Shown: in pieces, positions 17,001 to 25,065 of the stretch
Numbering within the stretch: the first letter of the stretch is position 1
How the letters are laid out: each line of letters starts with the position of its first letter
Assembly: GCA_023416275.1 (NCBI GenBank)
Contig: JAEZIB010000111.1
Coordinates: 1 to 64,000, forward strand
Direction: 5' to 3'
Source: Bacillota bacterium
Lineage (GTDB): Bacteria; Bacillota; Clostridia; Acetivibrionales; DSM-1351
Length of the DNA: 64,000 bases
Program-made: the position numbers and the translations under genes
The notes under the pieces: model-generated
What the model was told of the DNA's origin: nothing
What the model saw: only the letters and a program-made list of their open reading frames with translations
Databases searched by the model: none

Positions 17001-20000
17001 TATAACACCTTCTAAAAAGTTGGTTTATAGTGGTGTTTCAATTGGATTGCCAGGTACATATAAAAAAATATTCAGTGATGATAACTTTGATTTACTTTTT
17101 GAAGGCAGAAATTTAATTGAAAGATTAACAGATGATGAGCGTTTGAGCATGGCAGAGCTAAATATTACGAGACTTGTTAAAAGCGAGCAGGGCTCTGAGT
17201 TCAAGACTCTGTCTTCAATAAATGAAGTTATAGCTTTGGCAGGTAAAATTGGAAACTTAGATATGGATGAATATTTGGTAGATGCTGATATTCAGAAGCA
17301 AATGACAAAGACAGTATGTACAGCAGTTGCTGCAGGATATGAAGCATTAGCCGATGCAGGAATACCTTTGGTGAAAGAAGCAAAGGTAACTTCAAATGGA
17401 GCTATCCTTGAAGGCCGTTATTTACTTCCTGAAGAAATGAGAGAGAGCACAGGAATAATATTTGCTAATGGGTTCCCTATGGTTGAGCCTTTTATTCAAG
17501 AGGTTTCCAAATTCGTTGCATACAAATTCGGAAAAAAATCAAGACAGGAAATGATTGAATTCTATGGACAAATAATTAATTATACCAGTGACTATAATGT
17601 TAAGAAGCAATTATCAGATTGGTTTACACTGAATTACTCGAGGCTCAGTGATTGTTCGGGAGAAGAGGATGTTTATAGCTTTAATTCGGACTTTATGAGT
17701 CAGGTTGCATCACAGGCAAACAATCGTTTAGCTCAGTTTATTGGTGCAGCAGGGCCAAACTTCCAGATAAATGCTGCGTGCTCTTCTACAGCCTATGCAA
17801 TATCGCTGGCTGAGGACATGATTCGTGCTGGACGTGCTGAAAGAATGATAATTATAGGGGCAGACAATGCGTCCTCAAAGGAAAGTCTAAAATGGCTTGG
17901 AGGCGGATTTCTGTCTGCAGGTGCAGCTACTACTTCTGAGGATTTGTATAGTGCGGCAGTACCTTTTGATAATAGGCGTAATGGAATGATTATAGGCGCT
18001 GGTGCTGTGGGCCTTGTGATAGAAAAGGAAGAGCTGGTTGAGGCTCGAGGAATGGCTGGGGTATGCCGTATTGTGGGTACTCATGCATTTAATATGGCAG
18101 GACATCAGACAAAGATTGATGCTACAAAATTTAGTGAGGAGCTGGAGCGATTTATTGCAAAAATGGAGAAGGAAAATGGATTTAGCCGTAGGAGTATAGC
18201 GCCAAATACTGTTTATTTCTCACATGAAACATACACACCAAAGAAGGGTGGTTGCTCACAGACCGAAAAGATTTCTCTGGAAAAAGTATTTGGCAGTACA
18301 TTTAAGGATATTCTTATTTGTAATACAAAGGGTATGACAGGGCACACAATGGGAGGTTCTATAGAAGAGGCAGTTGCGGCTAAGTCTCTACAATACCAGA
18401 AGGTGCCTCCAATAGTGAATTATTTGGTTCCAGATCCAGAGTTAGCTGGACTTAAGCTTTCAGAGGGAGGCAATTACCAGTTTAAATATGTTCTCAGAGG
18501 TGTAGCGGGCTTTGGAGGACAGGGAAATTATAATCTATTAGAGAGAATAGTTGTGGGTGAAAATAGAATTATTAATGCCTCTAAATATGAGGATTGGCTT
18601 AGAGCAATTGCTTCATCAACTGGTGCGGTTTTATCAAAGGATGGACGTCTGTTGGTGCTCAAGTCACAAAAGAGCAGAGAGGCTTCTAACGATAGAGTTT
18701 TGATAGAAGGGTCGGGAGTAATTGAACAAGTAGAAACTATAAATATACATACAAATAATATTGACCCCACATCTGGCAATATTGATAAAGCTGACAAGAA
18801 TACTTTGACTGGCTCAAAAATGCTGGACAAAAAAAACGTTATTGATAGTATTTTAGATATTTTTTCGGAGGTAACAAAGTATCCTAAGGACATGCTTGAC
18901 CTAGACATGGAAATGGAAGCTGATCTTGGAATAGATACAGTAAAGCAGGCTACTATTTTTGCAATGGTTTGGGAAAAGTTTGGAATTGAAAGAGAGGAAG
19001 GATATAGTATTTCCAATTATCCAACAATAGGTCAGATTATTGACCTGGCGTACTCAAAGCTTCCAAATGAACCTACTCATAGTGTTCCTGGGCCTTTGGA
19101 GCAACAAAAAGCTAATGAGCAGCTATCAAATGCAATTAATGAAGCAAGTACTGTTTCCCAAAATGAAACATATAATGGCAGTGCTTATTCAAAGGATAAA
19201 ATTCAAGATGAAGTATTAAAGGTTATTTCTGAAATATCAAAATATCCAACGGACATGCTTGACTTAGATATGGAAATGGAAGCTGACTTAGGAATTGATA
19301 CAGTAAAACAGGCAACAATCATATCAATTCTTTGGGAGAAGTTTGCTCTCAATAGGGAAGATGGACAAAGTGTTACCAATTACCCAACAATAGGTCAGGT
19401 CGTTGATCTTATATATTCCAAGCTGCCAAGTCAACCTGATAACACGGGGAAAACAAATGGGCATACAGCTCCAGTAGTTTCCGAGATTGTACATAATAAT
19501 AGCAATAGCCTTTCAAAGGATAAAATACAATCAGAAGTTCTATTGGTTATTTCTGAGATATCAAAGTATCCTACTGATATGCTAGATGTCAGCATGGAAA
19601 TGGAAGCTGATTTGGGGATTGATACAGTAAAGCAGGCAACGATTATTTCAAATTTATCTGAAAAGTATGACATTAAAAGAGAAGAATGGCCACAAGTATC
19701 AGAGTTGCTAAAGATTGAAAATATCATAAAATCCTTAGAGATTATATTAACCAAAAGATTGTCTAACGATATATCGCAAACAGCTACCTTTGAAGAAGTG
19801 GCAGCAACAGTTGTCCAAGCTGCAAGTACAAATATTGCTGAGGTTGTTCTTCAAATAATAGCAAAGCATACCTCTTACCCTGTGGAAATGATTACACCTG
19901 ATATGGAAATAAAACAGGATTTAGACCTTGACGATAAAAAGATGATAGCAATAATATCAGATATTAAAGAGAACCTTAATTTAAATGTTTTCCATGAAGG

Positions 20001-22596
20001 TAGTATAGATGGAATAAATAGTATTAAAGAGCTTATTGATTATTTTTATAAGAGTATAGACACTAATGAAAAAATAGCGGATGAACCTGACTCTGAAGAA
20101 TCAAAAAAAACTTCTCAGCTAATATGGCAGGTACCAATACTTATTGAACAGGAACTTCCTGAAAAGGATATTGATATTAAATCCAAAAATGTGTGTATTA
20201 TTGGAGACAATGAGGAATTTATCACTAAGCTTGGTAATAGTCTCAAAGATAAGGCTAATGATATATTTACATTTGTATTTGATACTAAGTTTTCTGAGGA
20301 TGAATTGGAGAAGTCTGTGAAGGATTGTGTAGCTAAGCCTATAGATATAATAATTGATTGCTCGCATTTAGGTGATGATCTTAATTTTCACAGCTTAAGC
20401 TTAGCAGAGCAGAAAGCTATTTTACAGTTGAGCGCAAAGGCTAGATTTATATTCTATAAGGAAGCAGCACAGCAGATAAAAGATCTTTCTCTCAGAATTT
20501 TATGTGCAGTATCAATTGATGGAGGAGTGGGCTACTTAGATAATGCTGTTCAAAACATAGATCCCTCTTTTGGCGCGATAACAGGTTTTTACAAAGGACT
20601 AAATAGAGAATGGATTAATTGTACAATTAAAATAGTTGATTTTGAAAAAGAACTTTTAAATTCTAAAGATGAATTGGCAACAAGTATAATTAATGAAATC
20701 CAAACCTCTGGATTTGATTATGAAATTGCCTATAATTCTAATAAGAGAATGGTGGTAAGGATAGGCGGGCTTAATGAGAATCAACTGTTACCAACGAATA
20801 TAACTAATAGTAGGCATTTTGTAATAACAGGTGGAGCTCTAGGTATAACTGCAGAGATTACTAAGGAACTCACCGAGAGATATAAAGGTGGTTTTACAAT
20901 ACTAGGTAGAACAGAGCTACCAAATGATATAGAGACATTATCTCAGTTAGATGAACAGCAATTGAATGAAAAGAAAACTGAAATACAAAAAAAGTTAGCT
21001 AAAACACATAAAAAGGTTACACCTATACTTATTCAGACTGAATTTGAAAAGCTGACTAAAGCAATAGAGATTTATAATATGTTGAAGGTTCTTAAAGCAT
21101 CTGGGAATAATATAACTTATATTGGCTGTGATGTAAGAAATGAAAAGTCTGTAAAGAAAGCGGTAGAGGAAGCTGTAAAGAAGCAGGGTGCGGTTAATTG
21201 CATAATTCATGCAGCAGGTATTGATAGAAGCCACTTTATAAAACAGAAATCCATTAAAGAATTTGAGGAAGTATTTGATACAAAGGCATTGGGTATTTGT
21301 AATTTGTTGAAATTCTGTGACTCAGAGGAGTTAAAAGAGGTTGTACTATTTTCCTCTATATCAGGCCGATTTGGTAATGAAGCACAGCTTGATTATTGTT
21401 CGGCAAACAGTTTCTTAAATGTTTTGGCAAAATCTTTGAAAACAAGAAACCCTGACATTAAGGCAGTGAGTATTGTATGGGCAGGCTGGAAAGATATTGG
21501 AATAGCAGCGAGAAACGAATACCTTAAACAAAATGCTTCAAAGATTGGAATAAAGCTTATTAATACAAAGGCTGGTGTAGATGGCTTTGTTAAATTATTA
21601 GAAAGCAAAATGGAGCTTTGTGAGGTAATTCTCAGCGAGGGACTAGAGAATTTGACCGATGCACGATTATTCATGAATGAGTTAGAAAATGCAATACTGA
21701 TTGACAGAGTTGAGAAAAGTGGAGGCCTTATAACAAAAGCCTACAAGACCTTCTCTGTAAGCAAGGATGCATTGATTGACCAACATAGGCTTAGGGATGT
21801 TCCGCTATTGCCTGCAGCATGTATTATGGAGCTTTGCACCGAGTACTTTACACTACAGGCTGGTAAGCAGGACAGCTATTGCTTGCGCAATTTGGAATTT
21901 GTGAATCCATTTAAGCTTTTCCGTGACAAGGACAGAGAATTATTTATTGATGGTCAGCCTGACAATAACGGCTGGAGGGTATCAGTACATTCCTACTTTA
22001 AGCCTCAAAAGATGGGTAAAGAGACTCTGATAACTCACGGAGGAATGTTTGTATCAGGTAGGGTTGAGAATTATGATGATATGTATCCATTAAACTGGGA
22101 ATGGGTTAAAAATAATGAATTTAGTATCACCAGCAAACTTGACCTAAAGGATATTTTACTTGATAGTTCGGGAAATCAGATTTTAAACCTTGGGCCATTG
22201 TATTGGAGAATGGCTGAAACTGAAGAATTAAGAAAAATAGATAATTTCCTTCATAACGATAAAGGGGTTATTTTCCCAGAGTTGTTCCCAACAGAGCAAA
22301 TCTATGAAAAGAACTATCCACTTGATAAGCTGCTTATTAATCCTTGCTTCATTGATGCAATGTATCAAGGGGCGGCTCAGGATTGTGTTACAAAGAAAAG
22401 GAACATATATTTGCCATGGAAGGTTGAGGAATTTGGAATCCTTAAAGTTCCAAAGCAGGATGGTTTCTTTAGGGTTTTTGCAGAAGCTGTAGCTGAAGAT
22501 GAGGAGTATCGTACATATCGTATAGCAATATTAAATGATAAGGATGAGCTTTGCAGCTATGCTAGAAATGCAACCTTCAGACTCATTAACCAGTAA
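14011..22596 (+). CDS. Iterative type I polyketide/PUFA-like synthase KS-AT-KS-ACPx3(+1)-KR-DH
   Basis: About 2861 residues, with domains in order. KS1 (~10-430): Cys in DAACASS, His in EAHGTGT and SNIGHLRSA. AT (~610-895): GHSLGE and SHAFHSPL, malonyl type. A second complete-looking KS (~1005-1515): NAACSSTA, SHETYT, TKGMTGHTMGG. Three ACPs (~1610-1910), each with LGIDTVKQAT, so Thr replaces the usual Ser. A fourth degenerate ACP-like module (~1945-2015, DLDLDDKK). A structural pseudo-KR then an active KR (~2268-2540): TGGALGIT and FSSISGR...LDYCSANSF. A DH hot-dog region (~2573-2860): DQHRLRDVPLLPAA and INPCFIDAMYQ. There is no ER, TE or methyltransferase. This is closest to PfaA/enediyne PKS organisation and predicts a polyene or hydroxylated product. 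GTG 14011 lies 7 bases after GGGGGG; ATG 13996 and an overlapping ATG 13888 are less likely. Confidence 0.9.
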   Translation: MSNYSYSENGIAVIGVGGIFPDAADVNQFWNNILNKKVSIKRIPDEIINSEIFFRPELYGKVDKKDKSYTHIAGLIDHQVYSKSSFKHKIPPAVAEHMDRNQLAAIYCVDQALEAMGDNALPKEHTAVILGNGLPGIKYDQVLHRISFLEIEYYLKNNPFVQGKFSPDEFNEVINKLRDEYLKGTIQITEDSSPGVLPNIVAGRLTNVFDLWGPSFTVDAACASSLAAISCGVEGLISREYDAVIAGASDVSVLAPGLSLFSGINALSPDGSYPFDSRANGFVIGAGAGVFIMKRLGDAIQNKDKILAVISGYGRASDGKGKYIAAPSEEGQVRAIEMSTKMAGYSVDTIELLEAHGTGTQVGDPAEVNALKKAFNSLGCTKKEFCGIGSVKSNIGHLRSAAGVPGVLKAVLALNSKILPPTANVQEVNPKLKLEGSPFYVLRDKKQWNANSNHPRRASVSAFGFGGADYHLSLEEYREEFVGKSYNIPYTIQKNNESIATTVPVHSKEAIIQEVVLFAADTVDKLKAEYEKFVAISETDVEQGFSKHVFQNNSNVCYGKKLRLSLMASNISELKKRWDTFIKFYESDRIGNSEELLLAGISFGTGEEINPENIAILFPGQASQYANMEKDLYSSYPAFKSVYDSFDAIWQSNYKNTVSSMVFGEDIEKIDNTIKETQNTHPAIFISSYCMYKLFRDMGLEAGYMVGHSLGEITALAANGMMSFRDAASLVGKRGYSFASIDEDKRGKMVSIKGSQDEVKKLLKKSGLEVFIANINSQTQTVVGGDAEEIKKLAEVLDKEKITHTVLKVSHAFHSPLINSAADSFYNQIKEIKFKTGNAKVIANHLVDYYPANSDTAKIPQLLKEQITNPVRFVESIDKLYKDGVRLFVEIGPGAVLSNLTKDILSGKDIKVITTNLKKKNDLECLNKAIGELFAAGVHIQVISPIDRITQAQSLQVVSKAASEPISAISDSINNIDVSAEKVTDIPDNKLYTTSENITPSKKLVYSGVSIGLPGTYKKIFSDDNFDLLFEGRNLIERLTDDERLSMAELNITRLVKSEQGSEFKTLSSINEVIALAGKIGNLDMDEYLVDADIQKQMTKTVCTAVAAGYEALADAGIPLVKEAKVTSNGAILEGRYLLPEEMRESTGIIFANGFPMVEPFIQEVSKFVAYKFGKKSRQEMIEFYGQIINYTSDYNVKKQLSDWFTLNYSRLSDCSGEEDVYSFNSDFMSQVASQANNRLAQFIGAAGPNFQINAACSSTAYAISLAEDMIRAGRAERMIIIGADNASSKESLKWLGGGFLSAGAATTSEDLYSAAVPFDNRRNGMIIGAGAVGLVIEKEELVEARGMAGVCRIVGTHAFNMAGHQTKIDATKFSEELERFIAKMEKENGFSRRSIAPNTVYFSHETYTPKKGGCSQTEKISLEKVFGSTFKDILICNTKGMTGHTMGGSIEEAVAAKSLQYQKVPPIVNYLVPDPELAGLKLSEGGNYQFKYVLRGVAGFGGQGNYNLLERIVVGENRIINASKYEDWLRAIASSTGAVLSKDGRLLVLKSQKSREASNDRVLIEGSGVIEQVETINIHTNNIDPTSGNIDKADKNTLTGSKMLDKKNVIDSILDIFSEVTKYPKDMLDLDMEMEADLGIDTVKQATIFAMVWEKFGIEREEGYSISNYPTIGQIIDLAYSKLPNEPTHSVPGPLEQQKANEQLSNAINEASTVSQNETYNGSAYSKDKIQDEVLKVISEISKYPTDMLDLDMEMEADLGIDTVKQATIISILWEKFALNREDGQSVTNYPTIGQVVDLIYSKLPSQPDNTGKTNGHTAPVVSEIVHNNSNSLSKDKIQSEVLLVISEISKYPTDMLDVSMEMEADLGIDTVKQATIISNLSEKYDIKREEWPQVSELLKIENIIKSLEIILTKRLSNDISQTATFEEVAATVVQAASTNIAEVVLQIIAKHTSYPVEMITPDMEIKQDLDLDDKKMIAIISDIKENLNLNVFHEGSIDGINSIKELIDYFYKSIDTNEKIADEPDSEESKKTSQLIWQVPILIEQELPEKDIDIKSKNVCIIGDNEEFITKLGNSLKDKANDIFTFVFDTKFSEDELEKSVKDCVAKPIDIIIDCSHLGDDLNFHSLSLAEQKAILQLSAKARFIFYKEAAQQIKDLSLRILCAVSIDGGVGYLDNAVQNIDPSFGAITGFYKGLNREWINCTIKIVDFEKELLNSKDELATSIINEIQTSGFDYEIAYNSNKRMVVRIGGLNENQLLPTNITNSRHFVITGGALGITAEITKELTERYKGGFTILGRTELPNDIETLSQLDEQQLNEKKTEIQKKLAKTHKKVTPILIQTEFEKLTKAIEIYNMLKVLKASGNNITYIGCDVRNEKSVKKAVEEAVKKQGAVNCIIHAAGIDRSHFIKQKSIKEFEEVFDTKALGICNLLKFCDSEELKEVVLFSSISGRFGNEAQLDYCSANSFLNVLAKSLKTRNPDIKAVSIVWAGWKDIGIAARNEYLKQNASKIGIKLINTKAGVDGFVKLLESKMELCEVILSEGLENLTDARLFMNELENAILIDRVEKSGGLITKAYKTFSVSKDALIDQHRLRDVPLLPAACIMELCTEYFTLQAGKQDSYCLRNLEFVNPFKLFRDKDRELFIDGQPDNNGWRVSVHSYFKPQKMGKETLITHGGMFVSGRVENYDDMYPLNWEWVKNNEFSITSKLDLKDILLDSSGNQILNLGPLYWRMAETEELRKIDNFLHNDKGVIFPELFPTEQIYEKNYPLDKLLINPCFIDAMYQGAAQDCVTKKRNIYLPWKVEEFGILKVPKQDGFFRVFAEAVAEDEEYRTYRIAILNDKDELCSYARNATFRLINQ

Positions 22597-22649
22597 AATA
22601 TACATTCAGTAAAGGCAATACTCTTGCGGCATAGTGATAAGTATGAACA

Positions 22650-22694
22650 CCTACAATATATAGTTTTTGAAAGCATGTGCTGTATATTGTATTG
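22650..22694. terminator. Hairpin after the large synthase gene
   Basis: Arms CAATATATAG and CTGTATATTG pair around a ~17-base loop. There is no clear T-tract, so termination is only a possibility. Confidence 0.3.
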
Positions 22695-22824
22695 TCAATG
22701 GCTGAATAGTAACCAAGTATTAAAAAGCTAGGTTATAGTGTAGTTAGTATACAAGTTTAACAGAGATGACGCAGCTTGAAGGGTATTGCCTTATTAATAA
22801 ATACCTATATATAACGAGGCAATA

Positions 22825-22968
22825 AAATGTCCCCTAATTCTATAAGTGGCGGGTACTGCTTTGGTTTTCAGGCGGTGAGAATATCTCCCGCCTCGCTTAC
22901 ACACCGCTGATGTAATGAAATTTTTCTACAATCTAAAAATTTCATTTGAATCTAGGCGTTATAATCTG
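22825..22968 (+). repeat. Structured ~143-bp repeat, family B, copy 1
   Basis: It runs from AATGTCCCC through TATAAGTGG, CTGCTTTG, TTTTCAGGCGGTGAGA, CGCTTACAC and CCGCTGATGTAATGAAATTT to TCTAGGCGTTATAATC. Internal hairpins are GGCGG-GAG/CTC-CCGCC and ATGAAATTT/AAATTTCAT. A second full copy is at 39613 and a partial inverted copy at 43817. Changes between copies partly preserve pairing. It separates the synthase gene from the PPTase gene. Confidence 0.75.
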
Positions 22969-22984
22969 GTTGTACTGAGGGAAT

Positions 22985-23728
22985 ATGATGGAACATGAAA
23001 TAGTTATAAAAGAACTTGATAGTTTCTTGCAAAATGCTGCTAAAAAATATGAGTTTAGTTATGAAATCATTAATCTTAGATGCTTTATGAGAGAAGTTTT
23101 CGGTAAGGACAAAAGTGTATGGGGAGTCTTTTCGGAGCGTGAAAGGACTATTATCAATAAATATGAAAACCCCAAAAAACGCATACAGTGGATGGCTGGC
23201 AGATATGCGGGTAAAATGGCTATAAAAAAATTAATGGCAAAAGCTGATAATACTGATTTAGCTAATATTGATGCTACAAAAATAAGTATTATAAATGGGT
23301 TAAATTCAGCACCATTTATTGAAGGATACCCAAAATTAAATATTTCAATTTCTCATTCCTATCCCTACTGCTTGACTTTAATATCAAAGCATAGGATAGG
23401 AGTAGACATTGAAAATACAATTAGCATAGTTGAACCAATGCTGAATTTATATTATACGAAAAACGAAATTAATCAGATTAATAAATTAAGAAAATTGAAC
23501 AAAAACTACAATAAAAGTGAGGCTGATTTCCTTGCTACACTGTACTGGACTAGAAAAGAAGCTATATCAAAGCTTCAGAAGGAAGGTATGAATATGGATT
23601 TTAGCAAAATTGACACAGTGCAGGAGGTAACTACTTTACAAGGGCTATCTATTGAAAAAGTAAGGACTGTTTCAATTCAGAATGAACATTGCTCGCTATC
23701 ACTTGCATTCGAGGAGAGACTTATATGA
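22985..23728 (+). CDS. Sfp-type 4'-phosphopantetheinyl transferase
   Basis: This 247-residue enzyme would move phosphopantetheine from CoA onto carrier proteins of the cluster. It shows the Sfp/AcpS-superfamily motifs: WMAGRYAGKMAIKKL, SAPF followed by LNISISHS, the metal site RIGVDIE and WTRKEAISKL. The N-terminal ~75 residues are poorly conserved by eye. ATG 22985 or the adjacent ATG 22988 follows GAGGG. Its stop overlaps the next start in ATGA, implying translational coupling to the hydrolase. A dedicated PPTase supports real use of the unusual threonine-type ACPs or of the free ACP. Confidence 0.9.
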   Translation: MMEHEIVIKELDSFLQNAAKKYEFSYEIINLRCFMREVFGKDKSVWGVFSERERTIINKYENPKKRIQWMAGRYAGKMAIKKLMAKADNTDLANIDATKISIINGLNSAPFIEGYPKLNISISHSYPYCLTLISKHRIGVDIENTISIVEPMLNLYYTKNEINQINKLRKLNKNYNKSEADFLATLYWTRKEAISKLQKEGMNMDFSKIDTVQEVTTLQGLSIEKVRTVSIQNEHCSLSLAFEERLI

Positions 23729-24690
23729 ATGAACAAAGTTCACGTTATGTTGATACTATTGCCATAAATAGAATAATAGAGGCTAAACTGTCAAAAGTAA
23801 GGCATCATCCTGATAATAGCCGATTTAAATTAATAGAAGGAAATCCCTTTGAGGATATAGACAGTATAAATATTGAATACCTAGATGTGGAATACTTTAG
23901 AGCTGATAATTTTGAAAAACTAAGGTTTAAATCACCAATATACACATCCTATAGAGAAAATGATTGTGTTAGTGTTATAGTTCATGATACCCCAAATGCT
24001 ATTGGGAATGTTGTTTTTGTACATGGGTTATATGAGGATAATCTAAGTATTTACCAATTTTTAATTACAATGCTCAATAAGATGGGTTTAAATGTATATT
24101 TAATGATGTTGCCATATCACTATGACAGGGTGCCTGAAAAGAGTGTTTTTAGTGGAGAGTATTTTTGGAGTGCAGATGTGGCTAGATCTCAATGGGCAAT
24201 AAAGCAGGCAGTATATGATTTGTATGCAACCTATAAAATAGTTAGTGATAAAAGCAGCTTACCCATATGTATTACTGGGTTTAGTATGGGAGGTTGTATT
24301 TCATTGCTTTTGGCATCAGTCTGCAAAGATATAGACAATTTGTTTATTATTAATTCTGTTAGTATATTATCAAAATTAACTTGGGAAAGCAAACTGCTTG
24401 TAAACATAAAAAAAGAGCTATGTAACTATGGATACAGCCTTGAGGATGTACAAAGGGCTATGGTTGATTTTGAACCTTTAACCAGGCAAAACAATTATTT
24501 ATTTCAAAAAAGTATAGTACTTGCATATGGGCTTTATGATCAGATTATTCTTCAAGAGGATTATCAGTATCTCATAAATAATATGAAATTTTACCAGGTA
24601 AACCAGTATAGTGCTGGGCATTTGAATATATTGAGAGTGCCAAAGCTTGCTAATGATATATTAAGAACTTTTAGTCATATAGCAAAATAG
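23725..24690 (+). CDS. Alpha/beta hydrolase, possible product-releasing esterase
   Basis: The 321-residue protein has an oxyanion-loop motif VFVHGLYEDN, the nucleophile elbow GFSMGG (Ser about residue 190), a late acidic YGLYDQII and the catalytic-His region SAGHLNIL. No signal peptide is visible. Because the synthase lacks a thioesterase domain and this gene is translationally coupled to the PPTase, it may release or edit the product (inference). ATG 23725 overlaps the PPTase stop and has GAGGAG just upstream; a 12-codon longer frame has no such support. A strong terminator follows. Confidence 0.82.
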   Translation: MNEQSSRYVDTIAINRIIEAKLSKVRHHPDNSRFKLIEGNPFEDIDSINIEYLDVEYFRADNFEKLRFKSPIYTSYRENDCVSVIVHDTPNAIGNVVFVHGLYEDNLSIYQFLITMLNKMGLNVYLMMLPYHYDRVPEKSVFSGEYFWSADVARSQWAIKQAVYDLYATYKIVSDKSSLPICITGFSMGGCISLLLASVCKDIDNLFIINSVSILSKLTWESKLLVNIKKELCNYGYSLEDVQRAMVDFEPLTRQNNYLFQKSIVLAYGLYDQIILQEDYQYLINNMKFYQVNQYSAGHLNILRVPKLANDILRTFSHIAK

Positions 24691-24718
24691 TATTTTTATG
24701 AATTTAATTTAAATATTA

Positions 24719-24752
24719 AAATGGAAGCTACTATTGTAGCTTCCATTTTAAT
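24719..24752 (+). terminator. Intrinsic terminator of the PKS cluster
   Basis: AATGGAAGCTAC and GTAGCTTCCATT pair perfectly around TATT and are followed by TTAAT. It ends the 9.9-24.7 kb cluster. Confidence 0.85.
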
Positions 24753-25065
24753 GAACATTAAGAATAAAGGTGAGCTTGTTTTCTCCTTAATGCTGCATAG
24801 CATTATTTCAGTTAATCCAAAATAAAGCCTGAACAATTCGATACTACTGAACATACTTGATTCCCGACAAACTTAATATAACAAAATGTAACAAAATTGT
24901 CAAACATGGAACTAAAAATGATAAAAAAGGATTTGTTAAATTGATGTTGTAAAAGTTGATAACATATATTAAAATGAAAAGTGTCGTAATTTGTCGATAT
25001 AGAGAAACGTGCTTAAATATAGGAGAGTATACATAATTAATCTATATGCAAAAGGAGTATTCATT
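24753..25065. other. Intergenic region before the chemoreceptor, no gene
   Basis: AT-rich sequence with no ORF and no repeat that I recognise. TAAA at 24970 and GTCGATAT at 24993 faintly resemble a sigma-28 promoter, but the spacing is too long. Confidence 0.4.

Noticed and set aside
20110..20800. A separate enzyme domain between the ACPs and the KR
   Set aside because: It lacks an intact nucleotide-binding glycine motif and sits where PfaA-type synthases carry the structural half of the KR, so I treat it as pseudo-KR.
24970..25000. Sigma-28 promoter for the chemoreceptor
   Set aside because: TAAA and GTCGATAT are present but separated by 19 bases instead of about 15.
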